From: UBA7672 sp964529555
Lineage (GTDB): Bacteria > Pseudomonadota > Alphaproteobacteria > Caulobacterales > Hyphomonadaceae
Length of the DNA stretch: 26,291 nucleotides
Direction of reading: 5' to 3'
Assembly: GCA_964529555.1 (NCBI GenBank)
Contig: CAZGWV010000050.1
Location: 1-26,291 of the forward strand
Every line of letters starts with the position of its first letter. Within the stretch, counting starts at the first letter, position 1. The notes under the pieces are model-generated. The model had not been told where the DNA came from and did not search any database. It saw nothing but the letters and a program-made list of their open reading frames with translations. This document shows, piece by piece, positions 8,502 through 15,238 of the stretch. The translations under genes and the position numbers were made by a program.

Positions 8502-9058
8502 TCCTCGTCGATCGGATTCTGGAGCGCATCGAGAAGCCACGACCGGGCGACCTGCCAGCGGCGTTTCACCGTAGGTTCGGACGTCCCCGTCGCGAGGGCT
8601 ACGTCCTCCACCGTCATCCCGCCGAAATATCGCATTTCAACAAGCTCCGCGAGTTGGGGGTCGAGCACCTTCAACCTGATAAGCGCGGAATCCAGCGCGA
8701 TCAGATCAAAGCGCTGGCCGCCATCGACCTGCGTGGTCAGCTCGACTTTCTGGTGTTTGCGCTTTCCTGCGACCTTCTGGCGGGCGTGATCGACCAGAAT
8801 ATTGCGCATCACGCGGGAGGCCAGCGCCAGCATGTGCGTGCGGTCGGAGATGGAAAGCCCGTCCGCCTGGGCGATCCGCATCACGGATTCGTTGATCAGA
8901 TCGCCGGTGGACAGGGACGTGCCGCGCTCCGCCCGCAGGCGGGCCGCCGCAATGACGGAAAGCTCCGGGTGCAGGCGCGCAATAAGGGTGTTGCGGGCAT
9001 CGACACCCCCGCCACGCCACTCCGCGAGCAGCTGAGCTGTCTTAGGCTCGCCGTCCAT
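8498..9058 (-). CDS. ECF-family RNA polymerase sigma factor (Sigma70_ECF / TIGR02999-like), kinase-linked
   Basis: This 186-residue sigma factor has region 2 at about residues 20-95 (LSTGDLINESVMRIAQ, then HMLALASRVMRNILVDHARQ) and region 4 at about 130-178 (LVEMRYFGGMTVEDVALATG, then SEPTVKRRWQVARSWL, a helix-turn-helix). The ATG at 9058 is preferred over a longer frame beginning at 9151 because it is preceded by gaggggtcggtgc, a good Shine-Dalgarno, and the extra residues look non-coding. Most ECF factors have an acidic DAED signature at the start of helix 2.2; here the aligned residues are S50-T51-G52-D53, so only the last Asp remains. In Vibrio parahaemolyticus EcfP a comparable acidic deficit is made good by threonine phosphorylation by the partner kinase PknT. 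The neighbouring kinase makes the same logic plausible here. No anti-sigma factor gene is visible. Confidence 0.9.
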   Translation of the reverse strand: MDGEPKTAQLLAEWRGGGVDARNTLIARLHPELSVIAAARLRAERGTSLSTGDLINESVMRIAQADGLSISDRTHMLALASRVMRNILVDHARQKVAGKRKHQKVELTTQVDGGQRFDLIALDSALIRLKVLDPQLAELVEMRYFGGMTVEDVALATGTSEPTVKRRWQVARSWLLDALQNPIDEE

Positions 9059-9105
9059 GCACCGACCCCTCGCCGCGGATTGCCCGCACGAATGCGCACT
9101 TGATT

Positions 9106-9130
9106 CCTGCAATCTTACGGGGTTGCAAGG
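9106..9130 (-). promoter_or_regulatory. Imperfect inverted repeat upstream of the ECF sigma gene
   Basis: Read on the minus strand, CCTTGCAA and TTGCAGG form a near-perfect dyad separated by ten bases, 48-72 bp upstream of the sigma-factor ATG. The left half contains TGCAACC, resembling some ECF -35 elements. It could be an autoregulated promoter or an operator. This is position plus symmetry only; no -10 element is convincing. Confidence 0.2.
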
Positions 9131-9157
9131 TTTCTGCCTATTGGCGCGCACAGGCCT

Positions 9158-9183
9158 TTACCCCCCGGAAATTCGGGGGGTAA
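9158..9183. repeat. Perfect 10-bp stem hairpin between the hydrolase and sigma genes
   Basis: TTACCCCCCG (9158-9167) and CGGGGGGTAA (9174-9183) pair perfectly around the six-base loop GAAATT. It lies about 240 bp downstream of the DUF1343 gene and about 100 bp upstream of the sigma-factor start, both on the minus strand. No T-run follows on either strand. It may insulate the two transcription units as a factor-assisted terminator. It also forms the last codons and stop of the doubtful small ORF at 9158-9394. Confidence 0.5.
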
Positions 9184-9394
9184 GCACGACCCTACCGGCT
9201 GGTCCAGGCCGCTCCCCGAGGGCGTCCTCATCGTTCTCCCCGCCGATCGCCAATGACATCTCGGCCTCGCTCAAGTCCCCGAGGCCGGGAAACCTTGCCT
9301 CCAGCACAGGGATCGGCGCCCGAACCATTTCAGGACGATTTGCCCGCAGCCAGCCGGCGCGATGTACGGGACGCGGCTCAAGGCCCGTTTCCAT
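9158..9394 (-). CDS. Doubtful small ORF with double-glycine-like motif, unknown function
   Basis: The 363-bp stretch 9059-9421 has no recognised gene. Besides the hairpin and dyad noted separately it holds this 78-codon frame. I do not recognise the protein. Its middle carries LSEAEMSLAIGG, which resembles the leader consensus LSxxE(L/M)xxxxGG of peptides exported by C39-peptidase ABC transporters. That would leave a core of 26 residues starting ENDEDALGE. Third-position G+C is higher than second-position by my count, as in coding DNA, but the contrast is modest. Against it: no clear Shine-Dalgarno before the ATG at 9394 or the in-frame ATG at 9328, no transporter in the window, and an overlapping open frame on the other strand. 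It may well be non-coding. Confidence 0.22.
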   Translation of the reverse strand: METGLEPRPVHRAGWLRANRPEMVRAPIPVLEARFPGLGDLSEAEMSLAIGGENDEDALGERPGPAGRVVLTPRISGG

Positions 9395-9421
9395 CTTTTC
9401 GGAGCAAGATGTGAGGAACGC

Positions 9422-10633
9422 TCAGTAGCGCAAGTAAGGCCGCCGCTCGGCCTCCCAGGCGCGCTCGTCCGGCAGCGTGATCGCATCGAGATCATTCGCC
9501 GTCGCGTTCGCGTCATCCACCCATTCCCGCAGCAGCGGCGAGCCGTTGATCACATCGATGGCGAGACGGCCAGCCGTGTATTCGTATTTGAAATCGAGGC
9601 CACGCCAGAGCGGATAGTCGCGATAGAGCGAGCGGATCGCCTTGAAGCCCAGCGCCTGCACGCGCCACGGCTTGAACGCCTCGTGATCGTACCGCGCGGG
9701 ATCTTCCGTGTGGATCTGCACGCCATTGCAGAGCTTGTGCATGTGCTTGTGGAATGTGGGCTCGAACCAGCAATCGCGCAGCAGGCAACCTTCCAGCCAT
9801 TGCGGCGCGAGCCTGCGCATTTCGGCGATCACATCGCGCGCATTGATATCCGGCGCGCCGAACAGTTCCAGAGGCCGCGTCGTCCCGCGCCCTTCCGAAA
9901 GCGTCGCGCCTTCCAGCATCACCGTGCCCGCATAAGCCCGCGCCATCCAGAGGTTCGGCGCGTTGGGGCTGGGGTTCACCCACGTCCGCTCGCCAATCGG
10001 CCAGCCATGACCCGTTGGCGCATCTGGGTCATACCCCTCCATCTCGATCACGCGATAATCGACGTCGAGCTTGAAGTGATCGATGAACCAGTAGCCCAGT
10101 TCGCCAAGCGTGAGCCCGTGGCGCATCGGCATCGGACCCGCGCCGACAAAACTCTCATAGCCCGCGCGCAGCGTGAGCCCCTCGACAGGCCGCCCCACCG
10201 GATTGGGCCGATCCAGCACCCACACCGACTTGCCGTCCTTCGCGGCGGCTTCGAGCACATAGAGCAAGGTCGTGATGAAGGTGTAGATGCGGCAACCGAG
10301 ATCCTGCAGGTCGATCAGCACGACATCGCATGTGCTCATCATCTGCCCCGTGGGGCGGCGGCTCTCGCCATAAAGGCTGAACACCGGAATGCCGTGAACC
10401 GGATCGTTGAAATCCGGGCTCTCCACCATGTTGTCCTGCTTGTCGCCACGCATGCCGTGCTGCGGTCCGAATGCGGACGACAGCTTGATATCGCCCAGCG
10501 CCGCCAGCGCATCCAGCGAGTGCGTGAGATCGGCCGTCACCGACGCCGGATGCGCCACGAGCGCCACGCGCTTGCCCTTCAGCGGCGCCCGCAGTGCAGG
10601 GTCGGCAATCAATCGGTCGATTCCGAATTTCAT
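9422..10633 (-). CDS. namZ: DUF1343 / NamZ-like exo-beta-N-acetylmuramidase (GH171 family)
   Basis: This 403-residue protein covers the whole DUF1343 (NamZ, GH171) domain. NamZ enzymes cleave MurNAc from the non-reducing end of peptidoglycan fragments such as MurNAc-GlcNAc. Recognisable family blocks are GKRVALVAHPASV (20-32), FGPQHGMRGDKQDNMVES (55-72), VVLIDLQDLGCRIYTFI (104-120), VLDRPNPVGRPVEG (139-152) and LSEGRGTTRPLELFGAP. The block commonly written PEHG in this family is PQHG here (Q58). There is no signal peptide, so the protein is predicted cytosolic, unlike the secreted or periplasmic NamZ enzymes studied so far. Its ATG overlaps the stop of the DOMON-like gene upstream (ATGA), making a two-gene operon. 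Context with murQ, nagA, nagB-II and a MurK-like kinase supports a role in cell-wall sugar salvage. Confidence 0.85.
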   Translation of the reverse strand: MKFGIDRLIADPALRAPLKGKRVALVAHPASVTADLTHSLDALAALGDIKLSSAFGPQHGMRGDKQDNMVESPDFNDPVHGIPVFSLYGESRRPTGQMMSTCDVVLIDLQDLGCRIYTFITTLLYVLEAAAKDGKSVWVLDRPNPVGRPVEGLTLRAGYESFVGAGPMPMRHGLTLGELGYWFIDHFKLDVDYRVIEMEGYDPDAPTGHGWPIGERTWVNPSPNAPNLWMARAYAGTVMLEGATLSEGRGTTRPLELFGAPDINARDVIAEMRRLAPQWLEGCLLRDCWFEPTFHKHMHKLCNGVQIHTEDPARYDHEAFKPWRVQALGFKAIRSLYRDYPLWRGLDFKYEYTAGRLAIDVINGSPLLREWVDDANATANDLDAITLPDERAWEAERRPYLRY

Positions 10634-11184
10634 GTTGCGTCCACCGGCGGGAATTCGAGTGCGAAACTGTCGGGGTGATGGAAGTCAGCCTTTCCTTGCG
10701 GATGCGCTAACGCCCAGTAGGACTTCCGCCCATTGCCTTCCTCGATGATGGTCGAGATGCCCACGCTCCACGGTCCGCCATCGGCAAAATCGGGCAGCAT
10801 CCCCAGCCGCAACGTGACGCCCAGCGACAGGCTGCTCATGCCAAGATCGAGCGTCATCGGCATCGCATCGAATTCGGTGAGATTGGACATGCCGCGCCGC
10901 TGGCTCGTGAAGCGGTAGGCGGCCCATGCGCCCGACGGCGCGAAGTTGAATTCGACATAGCCTTCCTCGCCCGGCCGCCGCACGAACACCTCGAAGACGG
11001 TATGCTCCCACAGCCTGTCGGCGCGCTGGGGTGGCGCTTCTGCGGGAACCAGCAGATCCGCAATCCTTCCGCTGGCGACATAGTCGAGCCGCAACACATT
11101 TCCGGGCTCGCGCGCAACGTCCACCTGCACAGCCCGCAGGGCGTCGCAAACCGAATCAGGATGTGGCCTCAGGCTCTGGCGCAT
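10630..11184 (-). CDS. DOMON-like domain protein
   Basis: This 184-residue protein resembles the stand-alone DOMON-like proteins of Alphaproteobacteria: a beta-sandwich with the conserved stretches RADRLWEHTVFEVFVR, GYVEFNFAPSGAWAAYRF and GRKSYWALAHPQGKADFHH near the end. DOMON folds elsewhere bind haem or sugars, but the ligand of this small branch is not established. There is no signal peptide or membrane segment, so it is predicted cytosolic. It is the first gene of an operon with the NamZ-like gene (4-bp overlap), which hints at a carbohydrate-related role; this is inference. The ATG at 11184 follows a weak purine-rich stretch (aaaacggcgg). It diverges from nagB-II across an 88-bp gap. 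Confidence 0.75.
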   Translation of the reverse strand: MRQSLRPHPDSVCDALRAVQVDVAREPGNVLRLDYVASGRIADLLVPAEAPPQRADRLWEHTVFEVFVRRPGEEGYVEFNFAPSGAWAAYRFTSQRRGMSNLTEFDAMPMTLDLGMSSLSLGVTLRLGMLPDFADGGPWSVGISTIIEEGNGRKSYWALAHPQGKADFHHPDSFALEFPPVDAT

Positions 11185-11252
11185 CCGCCGTTTTATCGCG
11201 CACGCCCGCCCCTCGCCAGTAGCGGTACGGGTGTTTGTAAGCGCCCCCGGAC

Positions 11253-11264
11253 TGGTCCATATCT
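11253..11264 (+). promoter_or_regulatory. Possible GntR (NagR/NagQ-like) operator half-match
   Basis: TGGTCCATATCT, ten bases before the nagB-II start, matches 8 of 12 positions of the TGGTCTAGACCA-type operator used by NagR/NagQ GntR repressors of GlcNAc genes. GGTCCAT (11254-11260) also has a partial mirror ATGACC at 11273-11278 that includes the start codon. No regulator gene is in the window. This is a weak match. Confidence 0.2.
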
Positions 11265-11272
11265 ATCGGCAG

Positions 11273-12280
11273 ATGACCGGCGCAACGCCCACGCTCATGG
11301 AATCCGAAACGCGCGAAACGCCCGAGATCGCCGCGCGGCTGGCGGCGCGCGCCTCCAGGCCGCTGGCTGAACTCGGCGCCCGCCTCCGCGCCAGCCCGCC
11401 GCGCTTTGCGATTACGGCTGGGCGAGGCAGTTCCGGCGCCGCGTCCCTCTTCGCGAAATACCTGTTCGAGCAGCATCTCGGCGTCGTCACAGCATCCGCT
11501 AACCCATCGCTCAGCTCGATCTATGGCGGCAGACTGGACCTGCGCGAGGCGCTCGTCCTCGCCATGTCGCAATCGGGCCAGAGCCCCGATCTCGTCGAAT
11601 ACTGCCGCGCCGCCGGCGGACAGGGCGCGCTGCGCGTCGGCTTCATCAACGTGCCGGGCTCGAACCTCGAAAGCGCCGTCGATCTGCATCTGCCTCTCGA
11701 GGCCGGCGTGGAGGCAAGCGTCGCCGCCACCAAATCCTGCATCGCCGCCATGCTGCTCAGCTTCGGCCTCGTGGCGCACTGGCGCAATGACCGCGAGATG
11801 ATCGCCGCATTTGAAAGCGCGCCCGAAGTCCTCGCGCGCGCACTGAAACTCGACTGGCCCGACGCGCTTGATTTCATGTCTGGCGACCAGCCGCTCTACA
11901 TCATAGGCCGCGGGCCCGGCCTCGCCATCGCCAAGGAAGCCGCCCTCAAGCTGAAGGAAACCGCCGGTCTCTTCGCCGAAGCCTACAGCTCCGCCGAAGT
12001 CCTGCATGGCCCCTTCGCGCTCGCAGGACCGAACCTGCGCGTCGTGATATTCGCCCAGCGCGATCAGGCGTGGGATGGCCTCGACAAGATCGCAGACGTC
12101 TTCGAGCAGGCCGGCAGCCGCGCCATGCTCCTCGCCTGGCCGCCGGACGACACGCACCCCGCGCTCCAGCTCATCGGCTTGCTCGCACGTTTCTACCTGC
12201 TGGCAAATGCCACCACGCTCGAACGTGGCCGCTCGCCCGACAGGCCGCCGCGCCTCAAGAAGATCACCGAGACACGCTGA
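11273..12280 (+). CDS. nagB-II: SIS-domain glucosamine-6-phosphate deaminase (NagB-II type)
   Basis: This 335-residue protein has two SIS domains and lacks the glutaminase domain of GlmS. NagB-II enzymes convert glucosamine-6-P to fructose-6-P plus ammonia in the cytosol. The first SIS domain (about 40-170) has ITAGRGSSGAASLFAKYLFEQ-like sugar-phosphate binding followed by MSQSGQSPDLVEY; the second (about 195-330) has IIGRGPGLAIAKEAALKLKE and SSAEVLHGPFAL, typical of the NagB-II/AgaS group. The next gene, one base away, is nagA, which makes its substrate. The ATG at 11273 was chosen; a GTG at 11231 and an ATG at 11297 are also in frame, and the family's usual N-terminus would fit 11273 or 11297. 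An AgaS-like isomerase on galactosamine is the main alternative. Confidence 0.85.
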   Translation: MTGATPTLMESETRETPEIAARLAARASRPLAELGARLRASPPRFAITAGRGSSGAASLFAKYLFEQHLGVVTASANPSLSSIYGGRLDLREALVLAMSQSGQSPDLVEYCRAAGGQGALRVGFINVPGSNLESAVDLHLPLEAGVEASVAATKSCIAAMLLSFGLVAHWRNDREMIAAFESAPEVLARALKLDWPDALDFMSGDQPLYIIGRGPGLAIAKEAALKLKETAGLFAEAYSSAEVLHGPFALAGPNLRVVIFAQRDQAWDGLDKIADVFEQAGSRAMLLAWPPDDTHPALQLIGLLARFYLLANATTLERGRSPDRPPRLKKITETR

Positions 12281-12281
12281 G

Positions 12282-13397
12282 ATGACCATCCTCGCGCCAA
12301 CCCGGCTGTTCGACGGCGAGATCATCCGCACCGGCGCCGCCGTGCGCGTGGAGGGCGGGCGTATCGCGGACGTTCTCGATACCGCACCCGCAAACGCCAC
12401 ACACCTCGATGGCCTGCTCGCGCCGGGCCTGATCGACATTCAGGTCAATGGCGGCGGCGGCGTGCTGTTCAACGACGCGCCGACGCTCGACACCCTGCGC
12501 ACGATCGCCACGGCCCACCGCAAGCTCGGCGTCACCGGCCTGATGGCGACTCTCATCAGCGACAGCCGCAAGAAGACCGTCGCAGCGCTGGACGCCATGT
12601 CAGCCGCCTTCGCAGAAGGCGTGAAAGGCCTCGCCGGCCTGCACCTCGAAGGCCCCTGGCTCTCCGAACCCAAGCGCGGCGTTCACCCCGCCGGAAAGCT
12701 CCGCCCGCTCGATGAAACCGACCTCATCATGCTGACCGCAAGGCGCAGCTTCCCGCTCATGGTCACGGTCGCGCCCGAACGTGTCTCGCCCAACGACATC
12801 GCGATCCTCGCAGGCGAAGGCGTCCGCGTCAGCCTCGGCCACACCGCCGCCGGCGCCGCCACCGCGGAAGCAGCCCTCGCCGCCGGCGCCACCTGCTTCA
12901 CCCACCTGTTCAACGCCATGCCGCCGCTTCAATCACGCGACCCCGGCCCCGTCGGCGCAGCGCTGGCGCATCGCGAAGCCTTCGCCGGCCTCATCCTCGA
13001 CGGCATCCACGTCGATCCGCTGACCGCGCGCGCAGCTTTCAACGCCAAGACCGCACGGCGCATGATCCTCGTCTCCGACGCGATGGCGACCATCGGCGCG
13101 GAGAGCACGAAGATGTCCCTGTTCGGCGAGACCGTCCGCCTGTCCGAAGGCGCACTGCGCACATCATCGGGAACGCTTGCCGGCGCCCATCTCGACATGG
13201 CGACCGCCGTCCGCAACGCCATGACCATGCTGAAGACCACCGAAGCCGAAGCCCTCCGCATGGCAACGCTAACCCCCGCAGAATTCCTCGGCGCAGATGA
13301 TCGCGGCCGCATCGCCCCCAACACACGCGCGGACTTCGTCCTGCTGGATCAGGGCCTGAACGTGCAAGGCGTGTGGATCGCTGGCGAGCGCGTCTAG
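12282..13397 (+). CDS. nagA: N-acetylglucosamine-6-phosphate deacetylase
   Basis: This 371-residue amidohydrolase removes acetate from GlcNAc-6-P to give glucosamine-6-P. Visible motifs are GLIDIQVNGGGG (49-60), the metal-ligand glutamate E123 (HLEGPWLSEPKRGVHP), H187 (SLGHTAAGA), H208 (THLFNAMPPL) and the catalytic aspartate D266 (LVSDAMATIG). Length is close to E. coli NagA (382). The ATG at 12282 is one base after the nagB-II stop and begins the family's normal N-terminus; a longer open frame from 12075 only overlaps nagB-II. The two genes form an operon. The stop codon shares the palindromic CTAG with the stop of convergent murQ. Confidence 0.94.
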   Translation: MTILAPTRLFDGEIIRTGAAVRVEGGRIADVLDTAPANATHLDGLLAPGLIDIQVNGGGGVLFNDAPTLDTLRTIATAHRKLGVTGLMATLISDSRKKTVAALDAMSAAFAEGVKGLAGLHLEGPWLSEPKRGVHPAGKLRPLDETDLIMLTARRSFPLMVTVAPERVSPNDIAILAGEGVRVSLGHTAAGAATAEAALAAGATCFTHLFNAMPPLQSRDPGPVGAALAHREAFAGLILDGIHVDPLTARAAFNAKTARRMILVSDAMATIGAESTKMSLFGETVRLSEGALRTSSGTLAGAHLDMATAVRNAMTMLKTTEAEALRMATLTPAEFLGADDRGRIAPNTRADFVLLDQGLNVQGVWIAGERV

Positions 13398-14296
13398 CGC
13401 TTCTCCAACTCCGCAATCGCATCCCGCAGCCGCCCGCCATGCCGCGCCAGCAATGCTCGCGCCGCGCCAGCCTCCGCGCCACGCCGCACCAGCACCGCCA
13501 CCTTCAGCTCGCCTCCGGCCAACGTCAACGCACGCTCCGCATCAGCCTCCGAACACCCATCCAGCGACGCCACCATCCGCACCGCGCGTTTGCGCAGCTT
13601 CGCGTTGGTTGCCACCATGTCCACCATCAGCCCGCGATAAACGCGCCCCATCCGCACCATCACCATCGTGGAGAACAGATTGAGCGCCACCTTCTGCGCC
13701 GTCCCTGCCTTCATGCGCGTCGATCCCGCCGGCGCCTCCGCGCCCGTCTGCAGCAGCACGCCGAACTCCGCCTCGCGCACCAGCGTCGCGCCCGCATTCG
13801 ACGCAATGCCCACAGTCATCGCGCCGACACCCTTCGCCGCGCGCAAAGCCGCCAGCGTGAACGGCGTCTCCCCACTCGCCGCCACCGCAATCAATACATC
13901 GCCAGCCCCAATGCCTAGCGCCGTGATCCGCGCGCGCGCCGCCTCCGCGCCATCCTCCGCATTCTCCACCGCCCGCAGAAGCGCCTCTTCACTGCCCGCC
14001 ACCACGAACGCCACGCGATCCGCAGGCCACCCGTATGTCGGCAGCAACTCCGCGCCATCCTGCACAGCAATCCGCGCCGAAGTTCCCGCGCCCGCATAGA
14101 TCAGCCGCCCGCCGCGCTCCAGCCGCTCAGCCGCCGCATCCACCGCATGCCCCAACACAGCCAGGGCCGGCCCAACCGCCGCCACAGCCGCCATCTGGCT
14201 TTGATGCAGCTTCTGCAACGCCGTGGCCGTGTCCCACAGGTCGAGGTCCGCAAAAGCGGGGTCCTGATCTTCCGTCCGGGCGTCCTTGGATGTCAT
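13394..14296 (-). CDS. murQ: N-acetylmuramic acid 6-phosphate etherase
   Basis: This 300-residue SIS-domain enzyme cleaves the lactyl ether of MurNAc-6-P to give GlcNAc-6-P and D-lactate (E. coli MurQ is 298 residues). The SIS core is seen at RGGRLIYAGAGTSARIAVQDGAE-like positions 61-83. E83 (GAELLPTYG) and E114 (VENAEDGA) fall exactly where the two essential glutamates of E. coli MurQ are described. GSTRMKAGTAQKVALNLFST is the strongly conserved later block. The start ATG at 14296 follows a purine-rich gaggc. The gene lies between nagA (convergent, 4-bp overlap) and the BadF-type kinase (divergent, 63-bp gap). Its product GlcNAc-6-P is the substrate of neighbouring NagA. Confidence 0.93.
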   Translation of the reverse strand: MTSKDARTEDQDPAFADLDLWDTATALQKLHQSQMAAVAAVGPALAVLGHAVDAAAERLERGGRLIYAGAGTSARIAVQDGAELLPTYGWPADRVAFVVAGSEEALLRAVENAEDGAEAARARITALGIGAGDVLIAVAASGETPFTLAALRAAKGVGAMTVGIASNAGATLVREAEFGVLLQTGAEAPAGSTRMKAGTAQKVALNLFSTMVMVRMGRVYRGLMVDMVATNAKLRKRAVRMVASLDGCSEADAERALTLAGGELKVAVLVRRGAEAGAARALLARHGGRLRDAIAELEKR

Positions 14297-14320
14297 GCCT
14301 CAAACCTTATCCCTGCGGCC

Positions 14321-14330
14321 TTCAATTGAA
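14321..14330. promoter_or_regulatory. Perfect palindrome in the murQ / kinase divergent promoter region
   Basis: TTCAATTGAA is a perfect 10-bp palindrome, with CCTTCAATTGAAAGG nearly symmetric around it, centred in the 63-bp gap between the divergent murQ and MurK-like genes. It is AT-rich in an otherwise GC-rich region. The position suits an operator controlling both genes, but no matching regulator is encoded in the window. Confidence 0.35.
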
Positions 14331-14359
14331 AGGCGGGCAAATCGCATTACAGAAGGCGC

Positions 14360-15235
14360 ATGGCTGATCCGCTCTTCCTCGGCGTCGATGGCGGCGGCAC
14401 GGGCTGCCGCGCCCGGCTGGAAACAGCCGATGGCCGGGTGCTGGGCACGGGCAAGTCAGGCCCCGCCAGCATGCGATTCGGATTCGCCGCCGCGCTCTAC
14501 GCGGTGATGACAGCCGCGCAACAAGCCATCCGCGAATCCGGCTTGGGCGAAGAAGCCTACGCCCGCATCCACGCCGGCATCGGTCTCGCGGGAACCGGCA
14601 TACGCGGCGCCCGCCGCGCGCTGGAAGACTGGGAACACCCCTTCGCGAACGCATGGTTCGAGGGCGATGGTTACATGGCGCTCCTCGGCGCATTCGCCGG
14701 CGGCGATGGCGGCATCGTCGTCTGCGGCACGGGCAGCATCGGCATCATGTGGCGCGATCAGACTATCCGCGTCGGCGGCTATGGCTTTCCTGTCTCGGAT
14801 GAAGGCAGTGGCGCGGACATCGGCCTCAACGCCCTGCGCATGGCCCTGCGCACGCTGGACGGCCGCGACGATCCAACTCCCTTCACCGAAGAGGTGATGG
14901 CGAAATTCTCCCACGACCCCGTCGAAATCGTCGACTGGATGGACCGGGCAAGCTCAACCGACTACGCCACCCTCGCCCCCCTGGTCGTCCACCACGCCAA
15001 CGCATGCGACGCACGCGCCGTCGCGCTGATGCAGCAAGCCGCCGAACAGATCGCGGAAATCGCCGAAGCCCTACGCAAGCGCGGCGCGCCGGAAGTCGCC
15101 CTCGTCGGCGGCCTGTCGGAAATCATCCGCCCGTGGCTGCCCGAGCGTGTGCATCCGCACATCGTATCGCCCGCAGGCGACGCGATGTCCGGCGGCATCA
15201 TCCTCGCCAAACGCAAGTTCGCCGAGCTGGCCTGA
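14360..15235 (+). CDS. BadF/BadG/BcrA/BcrD-family ATPase, probable MurNAc/GlcNAc kinase (MurK-like)
   Basis: This 291-residue ASKHA-fold kinase shows the phosphate-1 motif FLGVDGGGTGCRARL (6-20), GLAGTG (75-80), a catalytic-base-like aspartate in EGDGYMALLG (101-110), the phosphate-2 motif CGTGSIGIMW (122-131), the block SDEGSGADIGLNAL, and the adenosine motif ALVGGLSEI near the C-terminus. Lengths near 300 are usual for GlcNAc kinases of this family. MurK of Clostridium acetobutylicum, a BadF-type kinase, phosphorylates both MurNAc and GlcNAc at O6; the divergent murQ and nearby namZ, nagA and nagB-II make the same activity the best guess here. Without the context it could equally be a GlcNAc- or glucosamine-specific kinase. 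An agaagg Shine-Dalgarno precedes ATG 14360. It ends 3 bp before the convergent cytochrome gene. Confidence 0.85.
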   Translation: MADPLFLGVDGGGTGCRARLETADGRVLGTGKSGPASMRFGFAAALYAVMTAAQQAIRESGLGEEAYARIHAGIGLAGTGIRGARRALEDWEHPFANAWFEGDGYMALLGAFAGGDGGIVVCGTGSIGIMWRDQTIRVGGYGFPVSDEGSGADIGLNALRMALRTLDGRDDPTPFTEEVMAKFSHDPVEIVDWMDRASSTDYATLAPLVVHHANACDARAVALMQQAAEQIAEIAEALRKRGAPEVALVGGLSEIIRPWLPERVHPHIVSPAGDAMSGGIILAKRKFAELA

Positions 15236-15238
15236 AAC

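Noticed and set aside
9057..9428. A 123-codon plus-strand frame in the gap between the sigma and hydrolase genes
   Set aside because: Ser/Pro/Arg-rich composition, start inside the sigma gene's own start codon, no Shine-Dalgarno and no motif. Less plausible than the already doubtful minus-strand ORF.
11156..12439. A 427-codon minus-strand frame opposite nagB-II
   Set aside because: Antisense shadow of a recognised SIS-domain protein; no similarity of its own.
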